A stretch of 64,000 nucleotides of DNA, from assembly GCF_014648495.1 (NCBI RefSeq), contig NZ_BMRF01000022.1, positions 1 through 64,000 on the forward strand. The letters run 5' to 3'. The notes beneath the pieces were generated by a model. It did no database searches and had not been told where the DNA came from. It saw only the letters and a list, made by a program, of their open reading frames with translations. The DNA is from Actinomadura cremea (GTDB lineage Bacteria; Actinomycetota; Actinomycetes; Streptosporangiales; Streptosporangiaceae). A program made the position numbers and the translations under genes. Below are positions 52,258-59,801 of the stretch, piece by piece (positions within the stretch are counted from its first letter, which is position 1; each line of letters opens with the position of its first letter).

Positions 52258-52475
52258 CGCAGCGTCTCAGCACCGAGCAGGCCGCCCATCGGCCCGGCGA
52301 CTACGCCACCGCCACCGACCTCGCCCGCATCTACGGCGTCGCCCTCGGCACCATCTACCGGTGGGCATCCCAAGACCAGTGGGACCGAACCCGCTACCGT
52401 CCCATCCGGTACCGACACTCCGACGCCGAACGGTCCTACCTGCGACGCCACACGGACAACGTCAACGCAGCTTGA
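52254..52475 (+). CDS. HTH protein, last gene of the early operon
   Basis: 73 residues from GTG 52254 (GTGA; GTG 52245 is an alternative). DYATATDLARIYGVALGTIY and RWASQDQWDRTRYRPIRYR form a MerR/AsiA-like helix-turn-helix as used to sense and switch phage promoters. Its stop lies inside the promoter-like TTGACA at 52472, so it may regulate the structural genes. That role is inference from position. Confidence 0.65.
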   Translation: MTQRLSTEQAAHRPGDYATATDLARIYGVALGTIYRWASQDQWDRTRYRPIRYRHSDAERSYLRRHTDNVNAA

Positions 52476-52577
52476 CAATCCGCTGACCTGCGGGGAAGAT
52501 TCGGGACTGTAACTACCTGCAGTGTCTCTGCAGGTGGGCAGATGGCTTAGCAAGGGCCCGGCTCCGGCCGGGCCCTT
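52472..52577 (+). promoter_or_regulatory. Early/late junction: promoter-like box, dispersed motif and two hairpins
   Basis: TTGACA (52472-52477) is a perfect -35 box. The motif TGACCTGCGG (52484-52493) falls where the spacer would be; a -10 is not obvious (AAGATT at 52496 is weak). Then ACCTGCAG-tgtct-CTGCAGGT (52515-52535) and AAGGGCCCGG-N6-CCGGGCCCTT (52552-52577) form two perfect hairpins, the second a good terminator. Likely the control point between early and structural operons. Confidence 0.55.
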
Positions 52578-52663
52578 CGCGTTGAACCACCAATGGGTGG
52601 ATCGGGTGAGGGAGCGGGCGGGGCAAGGCGAGCCCCGCCCGCACACCCGCGCAGGAGGTGACC

Positions 52664-52933
52664 ATGCCCACCCCAGGCAACACCACCGCCCGCGGCTACG
52701 GGGCAGACCACCAGCGCCGCCGGCGTGCAGCCCTCGCCGCCCTCGTGCCCGGCACACCATGCGGCAGGTGCGGCCAGCCCATGCACCCCGGCCAACCCCT
52801 CGACCTCGACCACACCGACGACCGCGACGGCTACCGAGGACTCGCGCACCGCTCCTGCAACAGGTCAGCGGGCGGGAAGAAGGGCAGCGCGCACCGGCGC
52901 CGCACCACCGCCTACACCTCCCCCCGCTGGTGA
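52664..52933 (+). CDS. HNH endonuclease of the packaging module
   Basis: 89 residues from ATG 52664 (AGGAGG 5 bases upstream; an in-frame GTG 52658 overlaps that site). GYGADHQRRRRAALAALVPG, then CGRCGQPMHPGQPLDLDHTD and YRGLAHRSCNRSAGG contain the DH...N...H residues and zinc Cys pairs of HNH nucleases. HNH proteins directly upstream of terminases are needed for cos-type packaging in many HK97-like phages. Confidence 0.9.
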   Translation: MPTPGNTTARGYGADHQRRRRAALAALVPGTPCGRCGQPMHPGQPLDLDHTDDRDGYRGLAHRSCNRSAGGKKGSAHRRRTTAYTSPRW

Positions 52934-52985
52934 CGTTTCCGCAGGTCAGAGGCACAATCGCGCCCCCTCGGACGTTTCCGCAGGT
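52932..52985 (+). repeat. Tandem copies of the dispersed prophage motif
   Basis: GACGTTTCCGCAGGT at 52932-52946 and 52971-52985, 39 bp apart, both continuing as CAG. The first overlaps the HNH stop. They lie 89-142 bp before the small-terminase gene, in the same orientation as its transcription. Confidence 0.6.
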
Positions 52986-53073
52986 CAGGGCTTTTTAGGG
53001 CCGGGGCTCAGTGACCCACACAACAGTCAGCGCTTCTCTCCCCAATTGACCGGCCGAGCGCTCGGGAGGCACG

Positions 53074-53484
53074 GTGACCAAGACCTGTGCCCACTGCGGC
53101 GAGACGTTCGAGGCCAGGAGCGCGCGGGCCAAGTACTGCGGTTCGACCTGCCGGGCGCGGGCGTCGGAGAAGGCCAAGCGCGGCGGGCACGCCGCGCCTG
53201 CGGCGGCGCCGGCGCCCGTGGCGGAGCTTCCGGCGCCGTCCACGCTCGCCGCGGCGGTCCGGGGTGAGCTGGAGGCCGCCGAGCGCCTAGGGACGTTCCT
53301 GGGGGCGCAGGCTGTGGCTCTCGCGGGCCGCATCGACGCGGGCGGCGACACGGGGTCTGCTGTGGCGGCGCTGAGCAAGGAGCTGCGCGCGGTGATGGAC
53401 GCGGCGCTCGCCGGCGCACCGAAGGCGGCGGACGCGCTGGACGAGCTCGCGAACCGGCGTCGACGGAAGGCATCCGGTGCCTGA
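53074..53484 (+). CDS. Terminase small subunit-like protein
   Basis: 136 residues from GTG 53074. A zinc-finger start (KTCAHCGETFEARSARAKYC) is followed by the helical oligomerisation part (LAGRIDAGGDTGSAVAALSK, ELRAVMDAALAG) found in small terminases of actinophages. It overlaps the large subunit by 8 bp. It would bind the packaging site and feed DNA to the motor. Identity rests mainly on position and helical pattern. Confidence 0.7.
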   Translation: MTKTCAHCGETFEARSARAKYCGSTCRARASEKAKRGGHAAPAAAPAPVAELPAPSTLAAAVRGELEAAERLGTFLGAQAVALAGRIDAGGDTGSAVAALSKELRAVMDAALAGAPKAADALDELANRRRRKASGA

Positions 53485-54952
53485 CCGCGTCGATCCGGCG
53501 CACCTGTGGATACCGGAGCGGGTCGGGTCGTACGGGGACGAGGCGATCGACCTCGCGGAGCTTGCGGGGCGCACGCTGGACGCCGAGCAGCGGGTCGCGG
53601 TGGACGCGATGCTCAGCTACGGGCCGGGCGGTCGGTGGGTGGCGCTCGAGGCTGCGGTGATCGAGGCGCGGCAGAACGGCAAGACGTCGGGGATCATGCT
53701 GCCGGTCGTGCTGTTCGATCTGTTCTGCCTGGCGCGCGGGGAGGACGCGGACCGCATCGTGTGGACCGCGCACCTGTTCCGCACGGCCCGGGACACGTTC
53801 TCCGACTTCGTGGCGCTGATCGACGGCACCCCGGAGTTGTCGCGGCGCGTCAAGAAGGTCACGTTCGCGAACGGTGAGGAGTCGATCGAGCTTCAGTCGG
53901 GGGCGAAGCTCGAGTTCCTCGCCCGGTCGAAGGGCGGCGGCCGCGGGCTCGGCGGGAAACGCCTGGTGATGGACGAGGCGCTGTTCCTGTCGGCCGAGTC
54001 GATGGGCGCGCTGATCCCGACACTGTCCGCGCGGGAGGATCCGCAGATCGTGTACGGGTCGTCGGCGGGCCTGGCAACGTCGGATCATCTGCGGAACCTG
54101 CGGGACCGTGGCCGCAAGGGCGGGGATCCGTCGCTGGTGTGGGTGGAGTGGTGTGCGCCGGGCGGCTGGGATGACCCGCCGTGCACGCGCGGCCGGGACT
54201 GCCCGCACTCGCTCGAGGCCGAGGGTTGCGCACTGGACGACGAGTCGCTGTGGCGGCTGGCGAACCCGGCGCTCGGCCGGCGCATCGGGCCCGAGTTCGT
54301 GCGGGCGGAGCGGCGCGCGCTGCCGTGGGAGGAGTTCGGCCGGGAGCGGCTCGGCTGGTTCGACCTGCCGCTGGCGGTGGATGAGCAGCCGATCGACGTC
54401 GAGGCGTGGCGGGCGTGCGAGCAGGATGTGCTCGAGCGGCCACCGGGGCTTCCGAGCTTCTTCATCGACTGCTCGCCCGGCCTGTCGTCGGCCTCCGTCA
54501 CCGCGGCGGTCACCCATGAGGGCCGCCCGCGGCTGGAGCTCGTCGACTTCCGGCCGGGCGCGTCCTGGCTGGAGGGCGAGGGCGGCCGCGTGCTGGAGCT
54601 GGCGCGGCGTCATCCTGGCGCCCGGTTCGGTGTGTTCGGGTCGGGTGCGGTGGCGACGCTGCTGCCGGGGCTCACCGAGCTGGGCGTCGAGGTGGAGCAG
54701 TTCACCCGGCAGGACATGGGCCGGGCGTGCGGGCACCTGCAGAAGCTCGTGGCGACGGGCGGGCTCTCCCAGGACGGGAACCCGCTGTACACGTCGGCGC
54801 TGAAGGGTGCGGCAAAGCGCCCGCTGGGCGACGACCTGTGGACGTGGTCGCGGCGCAAGTCCGCGGAGATCTCGCCGATCGTGTCGGCGACGGGCGCGGC
54901 ATGGATGCTGGCGACCGAGCCCGCCTATGACGTGAGCCTGTCGGTCTACTGA
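53477..54952 (+). CDS. terL: Terminase large subunit
   Basis: 491 residues from GTG 53477. ATPase motifs: Walker A-like VIEARQNGKTSGIMLPVV (about 65-85), Walker B GGKRLVMDEALFLSAESM (about 155) and the coupling motif IVYGSSAGLATSDHL (about 193). The nuclease half has SFFIDCSPGLSSASVTAA (about 330) with an active-site Asp. Length is normal for the Terminase_1 family. It packages DNA into proheads; neighbours are the small subunit and portal. Confidence 0.93.
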   Translation: MPDRVDPAHLWIPERVGSYGDEAIDLAELAGRTLDAEQRVAVDAMLSYGPGGRWVALEAAVIEARQNGKTSGIMLPVVLFDLFCLARGEDADRIVWTAHLFRTARDTFSDFVALIDGTPELSRRVKKVTFANGEESIELQSGAKLEFLARSKGGGRGLGGKRLVMDEALFLSAESMGALIPTLSAREDPQIVYGSSAGLATSDHLRNLRDRGRKGGDPSLVWVEWCAPGGWDDPPCTRGRDCPHSLEAEGCALDDESLWRLANPALGRRIGPEFVRAERRALPWEEFGRERLGWFDLPLAVDEQPIDVEAWRACEQDVLERPPGLPSFFIDCSPGLSSASVTAAVTHEGRPRLELVDFRPGASWLEGEGGRVLELARRHPGARFGVFGSGAVATLLPGLTELGVEVEQFTRQDMGRACGHLQKLVATGGLSQDGNPLYTSALKGAAKRPLGDDLWTWSRRKSAEISPIVSATGAAWMLATEPAYDVSLSVY

Positions 54953-54961
54953 GGAGGGTGC

Positions 54962-55147
54962 ATGCGTGACCTGGTGACGACCCTCCTGGACGTGGCGGGC
55001 CTGGGGCTGATCGCGGCGGGCGCCGCCGCGGCGGCGTGGCCGGTGATCGGCGGCGGCGGGCTGGCGGTGGCCGGCGGCGTGGTGCTGGGCGGGTCGTGGC
55101 TGGCGTCCCGTGTGGGCACGTCCTCGGACGGCGGTGACGGCCGGTGA
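54962..55147 (+). CDS. Small two-helix membrane protein
   Basis: 61 residues, ATG 54962 behind GAGGAGG. Two hydrophobic stretches (VAGLGLIAAGAAAAAWPVIG, LAVAGGVVLGGSWLASRV). A small membrane-type protein between terminase and portal is frequent in actinophages; function unknown. GTGA coupling to the portal gene. Confidence 0.6.
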   Translation: MRDLVTTLLDVAGLGLIAAGAAAAAWPVIGGGGLAVAGGVVLGGSWLASRVGTSSDGGDGR

Positions 55148-56355
55148 GTTTGTTCTCGCGGCGCGCTGCAGGGTGGCCGGGGGCGAGCGCGGATCAGCTG
55201 ATCCCGCAGCGGCCCGCGTCGGCGCCCGCGTCGGCGAAGGCGGTGTCGGCGGAGACGGCGCTGCGGCACAGCGCGGTGTGGGCGTGCCTGCGGCTGCGCG
55301 CGAACCTCATCTCGACGATGCCGGTGGACCTGTACCGCAAGGTCGGCGGCGTGCAGGTGGAGGTGCCCAAGCCTCCGGTGCTGATCGATCCGGGCGGGGA
55401 CCGGGTCGACATGGCCGAGTGGCTGTACAGCAGCCAGTTCGACTTGGACCGCAGCGGCAACGCGATCGGTCTGATCACGGCACGGGACGGGATGGGGCAC
55501 CCGGCGCGGATCGAGCTGGCGCCGATCGCGGACCTGGGGATCCGAGTCAAGGACGGGCGGCTGCACAAGTACCGGATCGGCGGGTCGGAGTTCGACCCGT
55601 CGGAGGTGTGGCACGAAAAGCAGTACACCGTGTCGGGGCTGCACGTCGGTCTGTCCCCGGTCGCGTACGCGGCCTGGTCGATCGGCGAGTACCTGTCCAT
55701 TCAGGACTTCGCCGCGTCCTGGTACGGGTCCGGTGCGATCCCGCAGGCACACCTGAAGAACACGGTGAAGAAGACCCTGTCGCCGGAGGAGGCGGCCGGA
55801 GTGAAGCGCACCTTCAAAACCGCGGTCGAGGGCGGCGACATGTTCGTGTCCGGCGCGGACTGGGAGTACAAGCCGATCCAGGCCGAGCAGTCCGGGAACG
55901 CGTGGGTCGAGGCGAAGAACTTCTCCATCGGCGACATCGCCCGGTTCTTCGACGTGCCCGGGGATCTGATCGACGCGGCGGTGTCGACGGGCAGCATCAC
56001 GTACGCGAACGTGACGCAGCGGAACCTGCAGTTCCTCATCATGCATCTGGGCCCGGCGATCATCCGCAGGGAGAACGCCCTGTCCAAGCTCACGTCCCGG
56101 CCGCGGTTCGTGAAGCTGAACACCGACGCGCTGCTGCGGATGGACCCGGCGGCGCGCGCGGCGACGACGAAGACCCGTATCGACTCCAGGACGCTGGCGC
56201 CGTCGGAGGCGCGCGAGCTGGAGGATCTGCGTCCGTTCACCGAGGAGCAGGTCGCCGAGTTCGACCGGCTGTTCGGGCCCGCGAAGGGCACGCCCGCGAG
56301 CGGGACGCCCGGCACGCCGGGGCCCGGTGGCTCACCTGAAGGAGCGATCACATGA
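55144..56355 (+). CDS. Phage portal protein (HK97 family)
   Basis: 403 residues from GTG 55144. ALRHSAVWACLRLRANLIST is the family's N-terminal helix, QFDLDRSGNAIGLITARDG the central strand region, and IGDIARFFDVPGDLIDAAV and FLIMHLGPAIIRRENALSK the wing/clip helices. A Gly/Pro-rich tail. It forms the DNA-entry ring at one capsid vertex. ATGA coupling to the protease. Confidence 0.93.
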   Translation: MSLFSRRAAGWPGASADQLIPQRPASAPASAKAVSAETALRHSAVWACLRLRANLISTMPVDLYRKVGGVQVEVPKPPVLIDPGGDRVDMAEWLYSSQFDLDRSGNAIGLITARDGMGHPARIELAPIADLGIRVKDGRLHKYRIGGSEFDPSEVWHEKQYTVSGLHVGLSPVAYAAWSIGEYLSIQDFAASWYGSGAIPQAHLKNTVKKTLSPEEAAGVKRTFKTAVEGGDMFVSGADWEYKPIQAEQSGNAWVEAKNFSIGDIARFFDVPGDLIDAAVSTGSITYANVTQRNLQFLIMHLGPAIIRRENALSKLTSRPRFVKLNTDALLRMDPAARAATTKTRIDSRTLAPSEARELEDLRPFTEEQVAEFDRLFGPAKGTPASGTPGTPGPGGSPEGAIT

Positions 56356-57149
56356 CCGATCAGGCTGCGCTGCGGGCCGAGGCCGCGACGGCGCGGTCGG
56401 CCGCGGCACGGTCGGCCGACGGCGACCGCATGGTGACGCCATGGGAACGCCCGGCCGCGCCCGACCTACGGTTCAAGTCCGCGATGCGCGCGAAGAAGGT
56501 CACCAAGGACGACCAAGACTGGTGGCTGGTGGAGGGGTACGCGTCCGTCGCCGAGCAGGGCTACGAGATGTGGGACATGTTCGGCCCCTACACCGAGGTC
56601 GTGTCGGCGGGCTCGTTCGACAAGACGCTCGCCGCGGCGCCCGAGGTGGTGTTCCGGTTCAACCACGCCGGGACGCCGATGGCCGGCACCCGCAACGGGC
56701 GGCTGGAGCTGTGGGCCGACGAGAACGGTCTCGGCGACCGCGCCTACCTGAACCCCAAGCGCGAAGACGTGAAGCTGCTGATGCACGCCATCGAGGACGA
56801 GGACGTGCGCGAGCAGAGCTTCATGTTCCGCATCACGCAGGGCCAGTGGTCCCCGGACTACACCGAGTACCGCATCAGCGAGGTCGACCTGGACCGCGGC
56901 GACGTCGGCCCGGTCACCTACGGCGCGTCGCCGCACACGAGCATCGCGGCGCGGTCCGGAGAGTTCCTGCGCGACATCCCCGACATCCCACTGCTGGCGG
57001 CCCGTGAGGCGTACCAGCGACTGGGCGAGCGCCTGGACGTGGCCGCGTCGCTGCGTGCGGCCCCGCCGGAGCCCGAGGAGCCCAAGGGGCCCTCGATCGC
57101 TCTGCTGCAGGCGCAGCTTCTCGTGGAGAGGGCCCGCGGGGAGTACTGA
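56352..57149 (+). CDS. Prohead protease (HK97 family)
   Basis: 265 residues. VEGYASVAEQGYEMWDMF at the N-terminus, catalytic His in VVFRFNHAGTPMAGTRNGRL and catalytic Ser in VREQSFMFRI, as in the HK97 S78-type protease. The extra 60 residues at the C-terminus (PEEPKGPSIALLQAQLLVER) may act as scaffold. It cleaves capsid N-termini during maturation. Confidence 0.92.
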   Translation: MTDQAALRAEAATARSAAARSADGDRMVTPWERPAAPDLRFKSAMRAKKVTKDDQDWWLVEGYASVAEQGYEMWDMFGPYTEVVSAGSFDKTLAAAPEVVFRFNHAGTPMAGTRNGRLELWADENGLGDRAYLNPKREDVKLLMHAIEDEDVREQSFMFRITQGQWSPDYTEYRISEVDLDRGDVGPVTYGASPHTSIAARSGEFLRDIPDIPLLAAREAYQRLGERLDVAASLRAAPPEPEEPKGPSIALLQAQLLVERARGEY

Positions 57150-57297
57150 GCAGCACCCTGTCCATCACCGTCAAGCACGCCGTCCGGCAGATCGCCCGGA
57201 GGCGGGACCGCCGCATGCGCCCGGCAGATGACCCGGCCGTACCCGGTGGTCGCGCTGCGACATCACATCCAACGAATCTGCAAAGGACGGAATCGAG
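57150..57297. other. Short gap before the capsid gene
   Basis: 148 bp without a gene. AAAGGACGG just before ATG 57298 is the capsid ribosome-binding site. No hairpin stands out. Confidence 0.4.
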
Positions 57298-58728
57298 ATG
57301 CCCGGCATCAACGACCTGATCGCCTCGATCGAGGTGGAACTCGAGGCCGCGGAGAAGCGGTACAGCAAGACGCTCAAGGAGACCGAGCTGATCCTGGCGA
57401 AGGCCCAGCAGGAGGGCCGCTCCCACCTCACCGAGGAGGAGGGCCAGCGGATCGAGGAGCTGAAGGACGCCCGCGAACACGCCAAGGCCGACATCGAGGG
57501 CGGCAAGCGCAAGCTCGCCGACGCCAACGAGATCCGGACCGAGGAGATGGCCCGCGACGAGCAGCAGCGCACCATCGAGCCGACCCCGGCCGCGACGCGG
57601 CGCCGCACCGACCAGCGCGGCTCCCGCGTCCAGGTCGTGTCGGAGGAGCGCACCTACCGCAGGGACTCCGACCCGTACGGGACCAACTTCCTGATGGACG
57701 TCTCCCGGTCGTTCCTGTTCCAGGACGTCGAGGCGTCGTCCCGGCTGCAGCGGCACATGGCCGAGGAACGGGTCGAGCGCGCCGAGTACTTCTCGCGCGC
57801 GGTCGGCACCGGCGCGTTCTCGGGCCTGGTCGTCCCGCAGTACCTCACCGACCTGTACGCCCCGGCGACCGCCTCGCTGCGGCCGTTCGCGGACGTGTGC
57901 AACCGGCACCCGCTCCCGCCCGACGGCATGAGCGTGAACATCTCCCGGGTCACCACCGCGACGTCGGCGGCGCTGCAGGCGTCGGAGAACGCGGGCGTGT
58001 CCGAGACCAACATGGACGACACGCTGCTGACGATCCCGATCCAGACGGCGGCCGGGCAGCAGACCATCTCCCGGCAGGCGGTCGACCGCGGCACCGGCAT
58101 CGAGGACGTCGCGATGCAGGACCTGTTCAACCGAGTCGCGACGGTGCTGGACTCGACGCTGCTGAACCAGGCGTCGACGGGACTGGCGAACGTCGCGACG
58201 AACTCGACCTACACCGACGAGAACCCGTCCGGGACCGAGCTGTACCCGAAGATCCTGGGTGCGGCCTCGAGCGTGGAGGCGGCGCTGCTGGCGATGGGCC
58301 GCCCCTCGCACGCCATCATGCACTCGCGGCGCTGGTACTGGCTGTCCAGCCAGATGTCGGCGACGTGGCCGATGGTGAACTGGACGAACCTCCCCGTCCA
58401 GGCCGCTGGGCAGGCCAACGCGGGCAGCTCCTACAACTCCGGGGTGCGCGGCGTGCTGCCGTGCGGCCTGGAGGTCGTCACCGACAACAACGTGGTGACC
58501 GGCGCCGGGTCGGGCACCGACGAGGACGAGATCTACGTGGTCGCGGCCTCGGAGTGCCACCTGTGGGAGGACCCGAACGCGCCGATGTTCATCCGCGCCG
58601 AGCAGCCGGCCGCCGCGTCCCTCGGGGTGCTGCTGGTCGCCTACTCCTACTTCGCCTACACCCACGCCCGGTACTCGGGCGGCGCCAGCAAGATCTCCGG
58701 CACGGGCCTGATCCAGCCGGTCTTCTGA
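57298..58728 (+). CDS. Major capsid protein (HK97 fold)
   Basis: 476 residues. The first ~100 form a coiled-coil delta/scaffold domain (KRYSKTLKETELILAKAQQE, AREHAKADIEGGKRKL) that the protease should remove. The capsid proper starts near 115: ERAEYFSRAVGTGAFSGLVV, RPFADVCNRHPLPPDGMSVN, ISRQAVDRGTGIEDVAMQDL and the late ASLGVLLVAYSYFAYTHARY. Length is typical. ATG 57298 has a clear ribosome-binding site. Confidence 0.95.
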   Translation: MPGINDLIASIEVELEAAEKRYSKTLKETELILAKAQQEGRSHLTEEEGQRIEELKDAREHAKADIEGGKRKLADANEIRTEEMARDEQQRTIEPTPAATRRRTDQRGSRVQVVSEERTYRRDSDPYGTNFLMDVSRSFLFQDVEASSRLQRHMAEERVERAEYFSRAVGTGAFSGLVVPQYLTDLYAPATASLRPFADVCNRHPLPPDGMSVNISRVTTATSAALQASENAGVSETNMDDTLLTIPIQTAAGQQTISRQAVDRGTGIEDVAMQDLFNRVATVLDSTLLNQASTGLANVATNSTYTDENPSGTELYPKILGAASSVEAALLAMGRPSHAIMHSRRWYWLSSQMSATWPMVNWTNLPVQAAGQANAGSSYNSGVRGVLPCGLEVVTDNNVVTGAGSGTDEDEIYVVAASECHLWEDPNAPMFIRAEQPAAASLGVLLVAYSYFAYTHARYSGGASKISGTGLIQPVF

Positions 58729-58804
58729 TCACCAGACGCCCGACCGCCCGCCGCGCTTCCCCGGGCCGGCGGGCGGCCGGGTCATATCCCTGGGAGGGGA
58801 CACC

Positions 58805-59146
58805 ATGGGGCTTGCGCCCATGTTCGGAGACGAGGCGTTCGCGTCGTCGGCGCGTGCCGCCGGGACCTACACCAGCGGGCCGGTCGCGAACGCCGGGCAG
58901 GTGTCGGCGGTGCTGGTCGCGGTGCACGCCACCGCGTTCGGGACGTCGGCGACGCTGGACGTGTCGCTGGAGGAGTCCGCGGACGGCGCCTCCTGGGCGG
59001 CGGTCGGCGGGTCGCCGGCGAGCCAGCTCACCGCTGCGGGGAACCGGGTCGCGTTCGCGCGGGTGACCGAGAACTTCGTGCGCGTCAAGGCGGTCGTGGC
59101 GACGGAGAGCGTGACGTTCTCGGCCGCCGTGGCCGTGATGGGCTGA
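58805..59146 (+). CDS. Small virion protein, probably capsid-associated
   Basis: 113 residues, ATG 58805 behind GGGAGGGGACACC. Beta-rich, Ala/Val-rich (VSAVLVAVHATAFGTSATLD, VTENFVRVKAVVATESVTF), like decoration or accessory head proteins that follow capsid genes. Exact role unknown. Confidence 0.65.
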   Translation: MGLAPMFGDEAFASSARAAGTYTSGPVANAGQVSAVLVAVHATAFGTSATLDVSLEESADGASWAAVGGSPASQLTAAGNRVAFARVTENFVRVKAVVATESVTFSAAVAVMG

Positions 59147-59156
59147 GGAGGCCACA

Positions 59157-59405
59157 GTGGCGACGAACGATCCGACGGTGGCCGCGCTGCTGCGCGAGCG
59201 GGCCGGGTACGTCCAGCGGGGCCTGGGTGACCGCGTGAAGGCGGTCGACGCGCAGCTCGCCGCGCGCGGGCACCAGGTCGAGGCCGAGGAAAAGACGCCG
59301 ACCGGAACCCGGACGCAGGAGCCGGAGAAGGGGCAGCCGAAGGGCCGCCGCGCCCCGGCTCGCCGCACCACCACGGGCGGGGACCGTGCCGACGCTCAGC
59401 AGTGA
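59157..59405 (+). CDS. Small head-region protein
   Basis: 82 residues from GTG 59157 behind GAGGAGG. N-terminal helix (AALLRERAGYVQRGLGDRVK, AVDAQLAARG) and a basic disordered tail (KGQPKGRRAPARRTTTGG). Such proteins follow capsid genes in many actinophages; function unknown. Confidence 0.65.
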   Translation: MATNDPTVAALLRERAGYVQRGLGDRVKAVDAQLAARGHQVEAEEKTPTGTRTQEPEKGQPKGRRAPARRTTTGGDRADAQQ

Positions 59406-59799
59406 CGCGCGGGGCGCCGCCGCGGACGCGGTCACGAACCTGCTGGACGCGGGCGCGGCGGCGCCGTCCCTGAACATCTACACCGGGACGGCCCCGGCTG
59501 GGCCGGACACGACGGCGACGGGCACCCTGCTCGTCACCGTCGAGCTGAACGATCCCGCGTTCGGTGCCGCGGCGGGCGGCGTGTGCACGCTGGACGTGAC
59601 CGGCGGCCTGTCGGGGACCGCCGGGAACACCGGCACGGCCGGGTACGCGCGGCTCGCCGACGGGAACGGCGCCGGGATCCTGGACCTGTCGGTGTCGGCG
59701 ACGGGCGGCGGCGGCGAGGTCGAACTCGCCACCACGTCGATCGCGTCGGGTGTGATCGTGGAGATCACCTCCGGCAGCATCACGATGCCCGCGAGCTGA
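59386..59799 (+). CDS. Virion structural protein
   Basis: 137 residues from GTG 59386, overlapping the previous gene by 20 bp. NLLDAGAAAPSLNIYTGTAP and TLLVTVELNDPAFGAAAGGV, then glycine-rich beta strands. Resembles small head or tail accessory proteins of actinophages. No firm family. Confidence 0.6.
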   Translation: MPTLSSDARGAAADAVTNLLDAGAAAPSLNIYTGTAPAGPDTTATGTLLVTVELNDPAFGAAAGGVCTLDVTGGLSGTAGNTGTAGYARLADGNGAGILDLSVSATGGGGEVELATTSIASGVIVEITSGSITMPAS

Positions 59800-59801
59800 C
59801 C

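Noticed and set aside
53027-54736. 569-codon minus-strand frame
   Set aside because: Antisense of the terminase genes; no domain signal.
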